A stretch of DNA of 64,000 bases from Lacisediminihabitans sp040549465 (lineage in GTDB: Bacteria; Actinomycetota; Actinomycetes; Actinomycetales; Microbacteriaceae): the NCBI RefSeq assembly GCF_040549465.1, contig NZ_JBEPTL010000010.1, positions 62,001 to 126,000 on the forward strand, read 5' to 3'. Position numbers and translations under genes: made by a program. Below are positions 1 through 8,608 of the stretch, piece by piece (the stretch's first letter is position 1; each line of letters begins with the position of its first letter). The notes beneath the pieces were generated by a model, which did no database searches, was not told where the DNA came from, and worked only from the letters and a program-made list of their open reading frames with translations.

Positions 1-3000
1 CCGCATAACTGCGGCAGGCACGCACCTGCACCGAGACGTTGTGGCCGTACTGCTGACCGCCGCCGACCAGGAGATCGCCGAAAGCGACGGGACCGAACTC
101 ACTCGAGGGAACGCCGATGTAGCGGTAGTAGAAGCGGTAGTCGCCGGTCAGCGCCGTGCCACCGATCGAGGCGCCGGTGAAGGAGTAGTCGAAGGTCGAG
201 CCGCCCCTCGTGGGACCTGCCGCGGTGATACCAGAGACGACGCCGGGGCTGGTATGGGCGGCGACGGCCGCACTCGCTCCACAGCCCTGGCTGTTCGTCG
301 CGAATACCATCACCGAATAGCTCGCCTCATTGGAGAGCCCGGTGAAGGTCGCCTGGGTTGCCGTTCCTGTCGAGCGGATGACCGAACCTGGCGGGTTCAT
401 CGCCTCGCAGGCGGGGGCGGTTCCGGTATACGCGACGGCGGTGTATCCGCTGACCTGTCGTCCGTTGTCGGTGAAGACGCCTGCCCAGCTGACGTCGATG
501 GTGCTGTCGGTCGCGGTGGCGGTCGGGGCGCCGCTGGCGATCGGCGGACCGGCCGGGATGCCGCTGGTCTCTGTCGAGTTCCACACGGCGAGCTGGGCAA
601 TGGCGGAGTTGCGCGCGCTCACCGACACCGCCACCTGTTGCCCGTTGCTGAGACCGTTCACGACGACGTCGCAGTTCGAGTTCGAGCAGCTGCTGGCCGC
701 AACATCGGTGGTGACTGTGCCGGCGGTCACGCGATAGCTGGTGACCGGGCTGCCTCCGGATCCGGTGGTGACCGGATTCCAGCTGATCTCCAGGCCACCG
801 TCCTTCGGGGCGGCGTTCACTCCGGTAGGAGCCGACGGAATGACGTCTGACCAGACCGTGGAACCCAACCCGGTCGGGGAAGACGAACCGAGCGCGTTCT
901 TGGCGACCACGCGGATTCGAACCCCATTGTCCGGACCGTTGCCCGACGTGGCGATGTCGCAGATGGTTGCCGCGCACGAGACGGTGTTCAGTAACTCCAG
1001 CGATGGCGAGTAGACCAGCGCGTCGTATCCGGTGATCGGCGAGTTGTTCGATTGCCCCGGCGTCCACCGCACAGTCAGCGTCTTATTGCCGAATGATGCG
1101 AGCTGTACAGCCGTGACGGCAGCCGGTTTGTCCTGCACCGACACGGTGATCGCACCCCAGACATACCTGTTGGGGTCCCCGGTCGCATCAGCGACCTGAT
1201 ACTGCAGCGTGGTGTCGCCGGGCACGGCGGCGGACGACGCCGTCACTGTCAGGCGACGGTTGTCGGCACTCGGTGTGATCCCCAGCCCATCGGGCAAGCT
1301 GCTGCCGTCCAGTCCGCGAATCGCTACGACCCTGAGCGGCTTACCGGGGAAGGGATTCGTCGCCTCATCGTTGGCCAGCACGTCCACCGTGGTGGTCTGT
1401 CCGCGCGGGGCGAGAACCGAGTCCGCGGCGGGCCTTGCCAGCGGACGGCTGGAGGCGACGACGTTGAGTTGGATGCGCCCCGACTGCCCACTCGCCAGGG
1501 CGTCTTTCACTCCGAGAGTGATCGCTGACGTCGACCCCTTCTGGGCATTCTCATTCGCGCGCAGCGTGAGCGTCTGTCCGCTGACGCTGTAGGTGAAGTC
1601 CTGGGGAAGCGGCGTCAGCACGCTGTAGGCCAGTTCACCGATGTCTTTGAGGTAGGGGTAGTTCGTGAGCTTGACCAGGTCCAGCTCCTTGGACTGGCCA
1701 GGCTCGAAGTCGATCTGCCCTCCGACGAAGACCGGCGGCTGGTTCGCTCGCGCCGTGACGGTGATCGGCAGCACAAGTGTCGCCGTGCGACCGTTCGGAT
1801 CGGTCGCCGAGGTGCCGTCCGTGACCTCGAAGGAGATGGATGCCGGGCCGAAGTACTTGTCGGCCGAGGTGAACCGGAGCGTGTGACTGTTGATCACGAG
1901 ATCGTCGCCGTTGGAGTGCGTGGCCTGCACGTTGGCTGTTCCGGTCAGGCGCACGCTCTTGCCGCCGATCGCCACGACATAGTCGTCGAGATTGATCGTC
2001 AGTGCCGATTCGCTTGAAATCGTGAGAGGCGGCGCCTTCCGGTTGACCTGCGGGAGCGCGTCATCCAGCCCAGGAACCCAGACGAAAGCGTAGGAGACGA
2101 TGCTGGCATCGTCGGGGTTCGCGACGGCGAAGGGGATGATCTGGCTCTTGTTCTCGATGGTGACATGGATGCGCTTGCCGCTGGTCACCGTCGCACTCGA
2201 ACTGTAGCCGGGCAGCAGCGACACTTTCAGCGTGTTCACCTCGCCGTCGGCAAAGAAGACGTTCTTCAGCACGTTCACGTCCATGGAGTCGCGTCCGAGG
2301 ATGTCGGTGAGGGTCAGCACCGTGTCGGTCACCACCGGATAAGCCCGTGGTGCGTCGGTGGCCACGACGACGGTGATGAAGTTGGAGCTGGTGCCGCCGA
2401 AGGAGTTCTCGATGGTGTAAACAAGCCCGTATCGACCAGGCTGGCGCGGCGGGGTGATCTTCACGAGATCGCCTTCGACCTTGGCGACGATGTCTTTCGA
2501 GTTCGGCTCCACTTTAGTGATCTTCAGCGTGCCGCCGTCGGGGTCGGAATCGTTGGCAAGCGGCTGTACGGAGACCGTTCCGCCCGGCCGCATCGTCACC
2601 TCGTCCTCGACAGCCACCGGGTTGCGCGCGCCGTCCATCTTCGGACTGATCCCGACCCTGATCGCACCGGTGGCGCGTGCGCCGAGACTGTCGATGACCG
2701 TGTAGGTAAAGCTGTCGGTTCCTGCGGAATATCCGCCGGCCTGGTAGTCGATGTAGTCGGGCCCGACATCGATGACTGAGCCTTTCTGCGGGTTTGTCGC
2801 CTGCCCGAGAAACTGCACGGAGTCGCCGTCCGGGTCGATGCCGGTCAGTGGGATGGGGATGCGCACCTTCTCGCCGGCCAGTACTCGCGCGATGACTGTC
2901 GTCGGCACCGGAGGATTGTTGGTCGCCTGCACGGCCTCGCGTACCGAGATCTTTACCTGGGCCTGGGCTGTCTGTCCGCTCGGATCGGAGATCGAGTAGA

Positions 3001-5542
3001 TGGCGGTAAAGTCACCAGTCTTCTGCGGGGCGAGGTAGCGCAGCACGTTACCAGAGGTGAACAGAAGTCCGGAGTCGCCGCTGAGGGTCGTGGAGAGCAG
3101 CGGGTTCAGGGTGAGCGCTTCTCCATCCGGCTGCACGTCGTTGTCGAGTACCGGGATGTCGATGACGTCGCCGACGCGCACGGTCACCAGGTCGTCGTTC
3201 GCGATCGGCGGCTGGAGGCGTGCCGGCCGCGGAATCTCGATGACAGTGACGACACCTTCCGCCTGGGCTAAACCATTGCTGATGCGATAGTTGAAGCCGA
3301 CCCCGCCAGGTGCCAGCGGCCCGGTGAGCGTCACCCTGATCGATCTCTGTTCGAGCGCCTCTGCCTGCACACCGGCATTGGTCGGCACGTTGTAGACACC
3401 TGTCAGGAGCAGCACCCCGCCGGCGGGATCGATGTCACTCGCCGCCACGTCGATGGTTTTACTGCTGAGCGATTGGACGTAGACAGTCTTCGGAATCGTG
3501 ATCGGCCTGGTGTTCGCGTCCGGCGGCGCCGCGACATCGATACGCACAGTTCCCGTGGCGGTCTTGTCGCCGTCGGTCACCACGTAGTCGATGTAGTGCG
3601 TGCCGATCTGGTCGCTCAGGAAACGGAAGGTGCCCTTCTCAAGGCTGGCGGTGATCGTCACTCCCGTTTTGGCGGGCACACTGACCAGGCGGAGCGTTCC
3701 CGTGCCGCCACGCACATGATCGAGCGGGTTGAGGGTCTGGACCTGTCCGGCGTAGGCGAACGAAACGTAGGCCCCGGGAAAGATGGGCAGCTGCCCGCGA
3801 GCCTTCACCGTGACAGCGAGGCTGCCTGTGCCCTCAGCCCGGCCATCCGACATCACGACGGCCACCGATCGCAGGGCGCCCGGGCCACCGTTTTCGGTGA
3901 AGACGACATTGCCCTCTGGCCGGTAACTCACCGCGTCCGGCGCCGGTGTGGTCGCCGTCGCCAGATAGAAGGCGTCACCATCGGGATCGACCCAGTCGCT
4001 GGTGAGGGCTTCGGTGGTGACCCGACCGCCCTCGGTCACGCTCGCCTTGCTCTGCCGTACCTGCTGGGGTGGGGAGTTCTCGGATGGCAGGCGAACGGCC
4101 ACGGTGACCGTCGCCTGTGCGGTGCCCCCTCGGCCGTCGGTGATCGAGTACCCGAACGAGACGGTACCCCGAGCGGAAGGGGTCAGTGTGAGCTGCACCT
4201 GCTGGCTGTTGTTGATGAGATCCAGGTGGCCGACGGTGGCATCGATCGCCGTGACGTCGGAGATGACCAGCACGTCGCCGTTCGGGTCGTAGTCGTTGAG
4301 AAGCAACGGAAGCACACTCGATCGACCGGGACGTGCACCGAAGGAGTCGTTTACCGCCACCGGCGGAAGCTGATTCTTCTCGTAGTTGGGGGGAGTGTCT
4401 TCGTTCTGTTGCACGACCTCCTGCTGCTTGTCGGGAACAGTGATCAGGTCCGACCAGTTGTCGATCAGTTCACCGTTCTGCTGCACCGCCCACGTACCGC
4501 CTCCGCGCGGATCGTTGAGTACCACCTGGTCGCCGTTCGCGACGAAGGCGAGGGCGGTAGCAGCGATCGGCATCGACCGGAGGGGAAGCTGGGCGGCGTC
4601 TGACGATCCGCACTTCCTCCAGGCCAACCCACCAGACCACGCCGCGAGTTCACAGCCACCGGTCACGACGGGTGCCGCGGCAGTACCGGCCTGCCCGGTG
4701 ACCACTGACGTGACGGCGCCGCCGCCGACAGGAATGCGCAGGAGACCGCCCGCGTATCCGACCAGCACCGTGGTGCCATCAGTTGCCGCCTGTTGGAGCA
4801 CCGGGTTGTCGGTCGTGGAGATACGGTCCCGGAGATCCGTTGTGCCGTTCTCGGTCAGGAGAGTGCGCCCGACCGAGTCGAGCAGCACCCAGTGGCCACC
4901 GATCGAGGTGATGGTGACCTTCGCTCCACTGCCGCCAATGCTCGCCTTACTGGTCTGTGCCACGGTGTCGGAGTGCGCCGCGTCGATGCGGTAGACCTGT
5001 TTGGTGTCAGACGAATAGACGAAGAGCATGCCGTCGGGGGTCATGCTGGCGACCGAACTCGCACCGAGGCTCAGCGTCGGCTGCGACTCCGCATGGAAAT
5101 TGGTCAGTTCGGTGAGTGGCACGATCCAGAACTCGCCAGTGCCGCCGGAGCCGATGACGACGTTGTCGCCCGCGAGCGAGAGCAGCGGATCCTGCGGCGG
5201 AAGAGGCACGCTGTCGAGCACCTTCGAGGTCGCGGCATCCACAATATCGACCTTGCTGTTGCTGTGGTCGAAGAGCAGAACTGTCGAGCCACGCTGGATC
5301 ACTTCGATGTTCGCACCGGTGGACGCCACGACGGTGTTGAGCTCGAGCACCTGGGTGTTGGCGCGGCCGATGACCTGGCTCGAGCCGTTCGCCACCCAGA
5401 CGGAACCGTCATTGAGGTCCAGGCGCTGGGCGGTATAGCCGGTCGAGACGATGGCGACCGTCGCCACGAGGGCAGCAATCACAGAACCACTCGTCGCGGT
5501 TGCGACAAGTGATTTGTGAGCTGAGAGCCACTGTCTAATCAC
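1..5542 (-). CDS. Giant membrane-anchored Ig-like / fibronectin type III repeat protein (partial)
   Basis: This is an uninterrupted frame of about 1847 codons that leaves the window at base 1, so the C-terminus is missing. The GTG start at 5542 is set by an in-frame stop just upstream (5549-5551) and lies 9 bases after the kinase stop. Residues about 15-35 form one hydrophobic segment (SGSVIAALVATVAIVSTGY), probably a signal anchor. Residues about 40-370 carry repeated short blades like a beta-propeller. Residues about 390-1465 hold roughly eleven Ig/cadherin-like modules of about 100 residues, with motifs such as LLNDYDPNGD, LDNDVQPDG, ANDSDPDGG and LANDEA typical of bacterial Ig repeats. 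From about 1470 to the edge there are four FN3 modules. It is probably exposed outside the cell. Its position directly after a Ser/Thr kinase suggests a role in envelope signalling or a surface stalk; that role is inferred. The exact ligand is unknown. Confidence 0.85.
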   Translation of the reverse strand, partial: MIRQWLSAHKSLVATATSGSVIAALVATVAIVSTGYTAQRLDLNDGSVWVANGSSQVIGRANTQVLELNTVVASTGANIEVIQRGSTVLLFDHSNSKVDIVDAATSKVLDSVPLPPQDPLLSLAGDNVVIGSGGTGEFWIVPLTELTNFHAESQPTLSLGASSVASMTPDGMLFVYSSDTKQVYRIDAAHSDTVAQTSKASIGGSGAKVTITSIGGHWVLLDSVGRTLLTENGTTDLRDRISTTDNPVLQQAATDGTTVLVGYAGGLLRIPVGGGAVTSVVTGQAGTAAAPVVTGGCELAAWSGGLAWRKCGSSDAAQLPLRSMPIAATALAFVANGDQVVLNDPRGGGTWAVQQNGELIDNWSDLITVPDKQQEVVQQNEDTPPNYEKNQLPPVAVNDSFGARPGRSSVLPLLLNDYDPNGDVLVISDVTAIDATVGHLDLINNSQQVQLTLTPSARGTVSFGYSITDGRGGTAQATVTVAVRLPSENSPPQQVRQSKASVTEGGRVTTEALTSDWVDPDGDAFYLATATTPAPDAVSYRPEGNVVFTENGGPGALRSVAVVMSDGRAEGTGSLAVTVKARGQLPIFPGAYVSFAYAGQVQTLNPLDHVRGGTGTLRLVSVPAKTGVTITASLEKGTFRFLSDQIGTHYIDYVVTDGDKTATGTVRIDVAAPPDANTRPITIPKTVYVQSLSSKTIDVAASDIDPAGGVLLLTGVYNVPTNAGVQAEALEQRSIRVTLTGPLAPGGVGFNYRISNGLAQAEGVVTVIEIPRPARLQPPIANDDLVTVRVGDVIDIPVLDNDVQPDGEALTLNPLLSTTLSGDSGLLFTSGNVLRYLAPQKTGDFTAIYSISDPSGQTAQAQVKISVREAVQATNNPPVPTTVIARVLAGEKVRIPIPLTGIDPDGDSVQFLGQATNPQKGSVIDVGPDYIDYQAGGYSAGTDSFTYTVIDSLGARATGAIRVGISPKMDGARNPVAVEDEVTMRPGGTVSVQPLANDSDPDGGTLKITKVEPNSKDIVAKVEGDLVKITPPRQPGRYGLVYTIENSFGGTSSNFITVVVATDAPRAYPVVTDTVLTLTDILGRDSMDVNVLKNVFFADGEVNTLKVSLLPGYSSSATVTSGKRIHVTIENKSQIIPFAVANPDDASIVSYAFVWVPGLDDALPQVNRKAPPLTISSESALTINLDDYVVAIGGKSVRLTGTANVQATHSNGDDLVINSHTLRFTSADKYFGPASISFEVTDGTSATDPNGRTATLVLPITVTARANQPPVFVGGQIDFEPGQSKELDLVKLTNYPYLKDIGELAYSVLTPLPQDFTYSVSGQTLTLRANENAQKGSTSAITLGVKDALASGQSGRIQLNVVASSRPLARPAADSVLAPRGQTTTVDVLANDEATNPFPGKPLRVVAIRGLDGSSLPDGLGITPSADNRRLTVTASSAAVPGDTTLQYQVADATGDPNRYVWGAITVSVQDKPAAVTAVQLASFGNKTLTVRWTPGQSNNSPITGYDALVYSPSLELLNTVSCAATICDIATSGNGPDNGVRIRVVAKNALGSSSPTGLGSTVWSDVIPSAPTGVNAAPKDGGLEISWNPVTTGSGGSPVTSYRVTAGTVTTDVAASSCSNSNCDVVVNGLSNGQQVAVSVSARNSAIAQLAVWNSTETSGIPAGPPIASGAPTATATDSTIDVSWAGVFTDNGRQVSGYTAVAYTGTAPACEAMNPPGSVIRSTGTATQATFTGLSNEASYSVMVFATNSQGCGASAAVAAHTSPGVVSGITAAGPTRGGSTFDYSFTGASIGGTALTGDYRFYYRYIGVPSSEFGPVAFGDLLVGGGQQYGHNVSVQVRACRSYA

Positions 5543-5551
5543 GGGTGATCA

Positions 5552-6970
5552 TCACCCGCCAAAATCCACACACTTCTCGCCGCTTGCGTCACCGGTTTTT
5601 CCCTCGCGGTTGACAGTGACGGTGACGCACACGCGGTCGCCGACCTTCGCGTCGACACGATAGGCGGCGGCCTGCTGGATGCTCGAGCCGCCGGCACCGG
5701 TGGTGATCTGGTACGCGTCGCCGGTGGTGAGTCCCGGGTCGCTCCAGGTGAAGGTGACCGCATCCGAGGATGTCGTCGCCGAGATGTCGGTGACCGTGGG
5801 GATCGCGTCTGTGTTGGCCTTGATCAGCACGATGGTCGCGATGGCCCCGAGCCCGACCACGAGCACGGCGCCTACAACGAGCGCCAAGGAGAGCGTCCGC
5901 ATCTTCCTGCTCTGGGCGATCGGCGAGGTGCCGCTGCTCTGTGGTCCGGCCGCACTCTGTCGCAGAACAGTGCCGACAGTCGAATAGCTGTCGGCCTGCA
6001 CCCGTCTCCTCCGACGCTTTTTGGTCGGAACCGCAGCACCGGACACCGCGCGCACGCGAGTGCGATCCTCGAGATCGGAGACCGTCGCGAGAGCCCAGTC
6101 GTCCATGGCGACTTCGATGGGGGTCTGCGGAACGCCGAGCTCGGTCTCGACCGACTGGAATTCTCTCACCAATTCGAGGGCGCTGAGCGGTCTGGCCTCT
6201 GGCTTCCGGGACATCGCTCTCTGCAGCACGCGCTCCAGGGTCGGTGGCACGTCGGAGCGCCCGATCGGCTGCACCTTCGCGCGGTTGATACGAGAGATGA
6301 GGTCGGCCGATTTGTTCGACTCCCCCGGAACCTCGAACGGCGATCGACCGGCGAGGAGGGAGTAGACGGTGGCCGCCAGCGACCAGACCTCCGACTCGAT
6401 ACTCCCCGGAGTCTCGTCCATGAGTACCTCCGGAGCGGACCATGGGATGGAAAGGCCGACGGATTCCTGCGTGTCGGCCTCGCTCAGAGTCGAGGCGATA
6501 CCGAAGTCGGAGAGCACGGGGTGACCGTAGGCGGTGAGCAGGATGTTCGACGGTTTGATATCCCGATGCAGCACGCCGGCGCGATGAGCTGTCTCAATGG
6601 CGCTGCCAATCTTCACGGCAATGCGCAGCACCTCCGGTACCGGAATCCGCTCCCGCCGGTATCGCTCGCTCAGCGAGGAAGAGCACAACTCCATCACCAG
6701 GTAGGGACGACCGTCGGATGACACGCTCGCCTGGTACACAGTGAGGATTGAGGGATGCGCGCTCAACTGGGCCATCAGGTTGGCCTCGGCCTGGAACATC
6801 TGGCGTACCTGGTCGTTGACGACCTCGCTCAGCATCACCTTGACCGCCACCTGTCGCCGCGGCATGTTCTGTTCGTAGAGGAACACGTCGGCAAATCCGC
6901 CGGAACCGAGGATGCGGATATTCGAGAATCCGGGCAGCACGGGAGGTTGCGACGGCAAACGTCGTGCCAT
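5552..6970 (-). CDS. Membrane Ser/Thr protein kinase (PknB-type) with small extracellular domain
   Basis: A 472-residue Hanks-type kinase that phosphorylates Ser/Thr on proteins. The catalytic domain covers about residues 15-290: Gly-rich loop GSGGFADVF at 22-30, ATP-binding Lys44 in VAVKVM, catalytic loop HRDIKPSN at 135-142 with Asp137, DFG at 155-157 and the SAPEV activation-end motif. A Lys/Arg-rich juxtamembrane stretch leads to one membrane segment at about 359-383 (LVVGAVLVVGLGAIATIVLI). About 89 residues follow outside and resemble a single FN3 fold; there are no PASTA repeats. I chose the ATG at 6970 because a strong AGGGAGAGG ribosome site precedes it; a frame opening at 7075 would add a non-conserved extension. 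It sits between a PP2C phosphatase and the giant Ig protein, so it probably forms a kinase/phosphatase pair with the former. Confidence 0.95.
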   Translation of the reverse strand: MARRLPSQPPVLPGFSNIRILGSGGFADVFLYEQNMPRRQVAVKVMLSEVVNDQVRQMFQAEANLMAQLSAHPSILTVYQASVSSDGRPYLVMELCSSSLSERYRRERIPVPEVLRIAVKIGSAIETAHRAGVLHRDIKPSNILLTAYGHPVLSDFGIASTLSEADTQESVGLSIPWSAPEVLMDETPGSIESEVWSLAATVYSLLAGRSPFEVPGESNKSADLISRINRAKVQPIGRSDVPPTLERVLQRAMSRKPEARPLSALELVREFQSVETELGVPQTPIEVAMDDWALATVSDLEDRTRVRAVSGAAVPTKKRRRRRVQADSYSTVGTVLRQSAAGPQSSGTSPIAQSRKMRTLSLALVVGAVLVVGLGAIATIVLIKANTDAIPTVTDISATTSSDAVTFTWSDPGLTTGDAYQITTGAGGSSIQQAAAYRVDAKVGDRVCVTVTVNREGKTGDASGEKCVDFGG

Positions 6971-7102
6971 AACGCCCCCTCTCCCTGCGGTTACCTGATC
7001 GGATCGGGCGCTCAGCAAGAGTGCCGCACCCGGTGTCCCATTGTAGGCATGCTCCCGCCAGCCCTCGGCTAACAAATCTGCTGATCACAGGCCTGTTTTT
7101 GA

Positions 7103-7117
7103 CCCCCCTTCGGGGGG
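7103..7117. terminator. Perfect 6-bp GC hairpin between phosphatase and kinase genes
   Basis: A C6-TTC-G6 stem-loop lies 5 bases after the phosphatase stop. On the minus strand it is followed by an A-rich run, not by T, so it is not a canonical intrinsic terminator. It could weaken read-through into the kinase gene or protect the 3' end of the upstream message. Confidence 0.45.
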
Positions 7118-7122
7118 CACGG

Positions 7123-7965
7123 TCACTCCGAGGATGGGTTCTGTCCCCCTCGGGGGATGGTGTGATCGAGGTCGAACGCGCCGGTCGAATCGACGACATC
7201 GACAACGATCGTGGTGACGTTGTCCCTTCCGCCTGCCGCCAAGGCGGCATCCACGAGCGCCTGGGCCGTTTCGGACGGGGCGAGGCCCGCGGCCATATGC
7301 AGCCTGATCCGTTCTTTGTCGAGCTCCTTGGTAAGTCCGTCGGAGCAGAGCAGCAGCCGGAGTTCCTTGCGCACCGGAACCATCCAGTAGTCGGGCATCG
7401 GCTCAGCGTTGAAACCGACGGCCCTGGTGATCACATTGCTGTCGGGATGCGACTCCGCATCCTCCGCGCGGATCATGCCGGCGTCGACGAGTTCCTGCAC
7501 GACAGAATGGTCGACGGACACCTGGGTCAGTTCGTTCTGTTCGAACATGTAGACGCGGGAGTCGCCGACGTTGAAGACCATCCAGTAAGGATCGCCACCC
7601 TGCAGAGTGAGCGCGGCACCGGCGACAGTCGTTCCCACCCCCAGCTCCTTCTCGTCGGCGGCGCGGCTAATGTCGATCGTCGCGGCGCGCAGTCCCTGCT
7701 CGACGGCATCCGCCTCGGTGAAGTCTGCAGAGATCACCTCGGCGAGACGGGTGACGACGGCTGCACTCGCGACATCGCCCGCGGAGTGCCCTCCCATGCC
7801 GTCGGCTACCGCGAAGATCGGCGCCTTCGCGACGAAGCTGTCCTCGTTGTGGCTGCGCTTGTGGCCGGTGTCGGTCGCCGCACCCCAGGCGAGCGAGATG
7901 ACCGCATCAGGGCGTCCGGGAACAGAGATGATCTGTTCTGCGGCACTACTGCCAATCTGGGTCAC
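7123..7965 (-). CDS. PP2C-family protein Ser/Thr phosphatase (PstP-like)
   Basis: A 280-residue metal-dependent phosphatase that should reverse the local kinase. PP2C motifs appear in order: RSHNEDS, ADGMGGHSAGD (metal-binding Asp and Gly), GDSRVYMF, DHSVVQELVDAG, LLCSDGLT and GGRDNVTTIVVDV. All the acidic metal ligands expected for the family appear present. The catalytic domain takes up nearly the whole protein; no membrane segment is seen, unlike PstP of mycobacteria, which has a transmembrane tail. The GTG start at 7965 follows GAAAGG and lies 28 bases after the FHA gene stop, so the two are probably co-transcribed. Confidence 0.95.
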   Translation of the reverse strand: MTQIGSSAAEQIISVPGRPDAVISLAWGAATDTGHKRSHNEDSFVAKAPIFAVADGMGGHSAGDVASAAVVTRLAEVISADFTEADAVEQGLRAATIDISRAADEKELGVGTTVAGAALTLQGGDPYWMVFNVGDSRVYMFEQNELTQVSVDHSVVQELVDAGMIRAEDAESHPDSNVITRAVGFNAEPMPDYWMVPVRKELRLLLCSDGLTKELDKERIRLHMAAGLAPSETAQALVDAALAAGGRDNVTTIVVDVVDSTGAFDLDHTIPRGGQNPSSE

Positions 7966-7993
7966 GGGAGCCTTTCGCCGGGGTGGTCGGTCG

Positions 7994-8602
7994 TCAGGGA
8001 TTCGACGACACTATGCGTGGAACGGGCAGTATCTCGAGGATATTGCCGTCACCAATATCCACTAGTGTGCCCGATGACACCACCACCGACTCGCCCTGCC
8101 GGAGTTTTTGTGTCGTCGCACCCGGGATCGTCACCAGCGTGCCGTTGGTCGATTTCAGGTCGGTGACCACCACGCTGTTACCGTGCTGTCGTAGCTCGAG
8201 ATGGGTGCTGGACACCTCATGCAGAGGTGAGGAAACCCGAACCAGGCGCGGCGGCTTGCCTGTCGATATCCGCGGCGCGACGGGTTTTCGGCCGACGAGC
8301 GCAGGAGTGTCGAGCGAGACCGGCTCGTGCGTATTGATCCTGAAACGGTGGAATGTCTCGACAACCGGCGCGGGTGGGCGGGGCGGGGGAGTCGCGGTTC
8401 GCGGCGGCTCGACCCAACCCGACGGCGGCTCGACAAGGGCCGGAGGCTCCTGCAGCTCACGGAGGGCTTCGGCAGGCACGTCTGCAAATGGCCTGCGTTC
8501 ACGAATAATGGTGTCGTCGGTGAGGATGCCCGGATCCACGATCGAAGGCAGTACAGGCCTGATGACGGTCTCTTCACCCTCAACCGGTTCCATGGGGACC
8601 AT
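7994..8602 (-). CDS. FHA-domain phosphothreonine-binding protein
   Basis: About 202 residues. The first half is acidic and Pro-rich with no clear fold (PPSGWVEPPRTATPPPRPPAP). The last 100 residues are an FHA domain, with ALVGRKP, the VSSTHLEL block (Ser and His binding phosphothreonine) and DLKSTNGT. Proteins of this type bind Thr-phosphorylated partners, so it is a likely substrate or adaptor of the neighbouring kinase. The N-terminal disordered part contains TVIR and TIIR near Thr residues, resembling the phospho-accepting Thr motifs of GarA/Fha proteins; that is an inference. Start is ATG 8602 or ATG 8593; neither has a strong ribosome site. The gene begins 6 bases after the aldehyde dehydrogenase stop. 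Confidence 0.88.
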   Translation of the reverse strand: MVPMEPVEGEETVIRPVLPSIVDPGILTDDTIIRERRPFADVPAEALRELQEPPALVEPPSGWVEPPRTATPPPRPPAPVVETFHRFRINTHEPVSLDTPALVGRKPVAPRISTGKPPRLVRVSSPLHEVSSTHLELRQHGNSVVVTDLKSTNGTLVTIPGATTQKLRQGESVVVSSGTLVDIGDGNILEILPVPRIVSSNP

Positions 8603-8608
8603 TGTCGA

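Noticed and set aside
327..1067. Long minus-strand frame within the giant gene
   Set aside because: It is in a different frame from the continuous Ig/FN3 frame and rich in Arg/His/Gly as shadow frames are.
7144..7155. Second C5/G5 palindrome close to the phosphatase end
   Set aside because: It lies in the coding region for the conserved-length C-terminus and is probably fortuitous.
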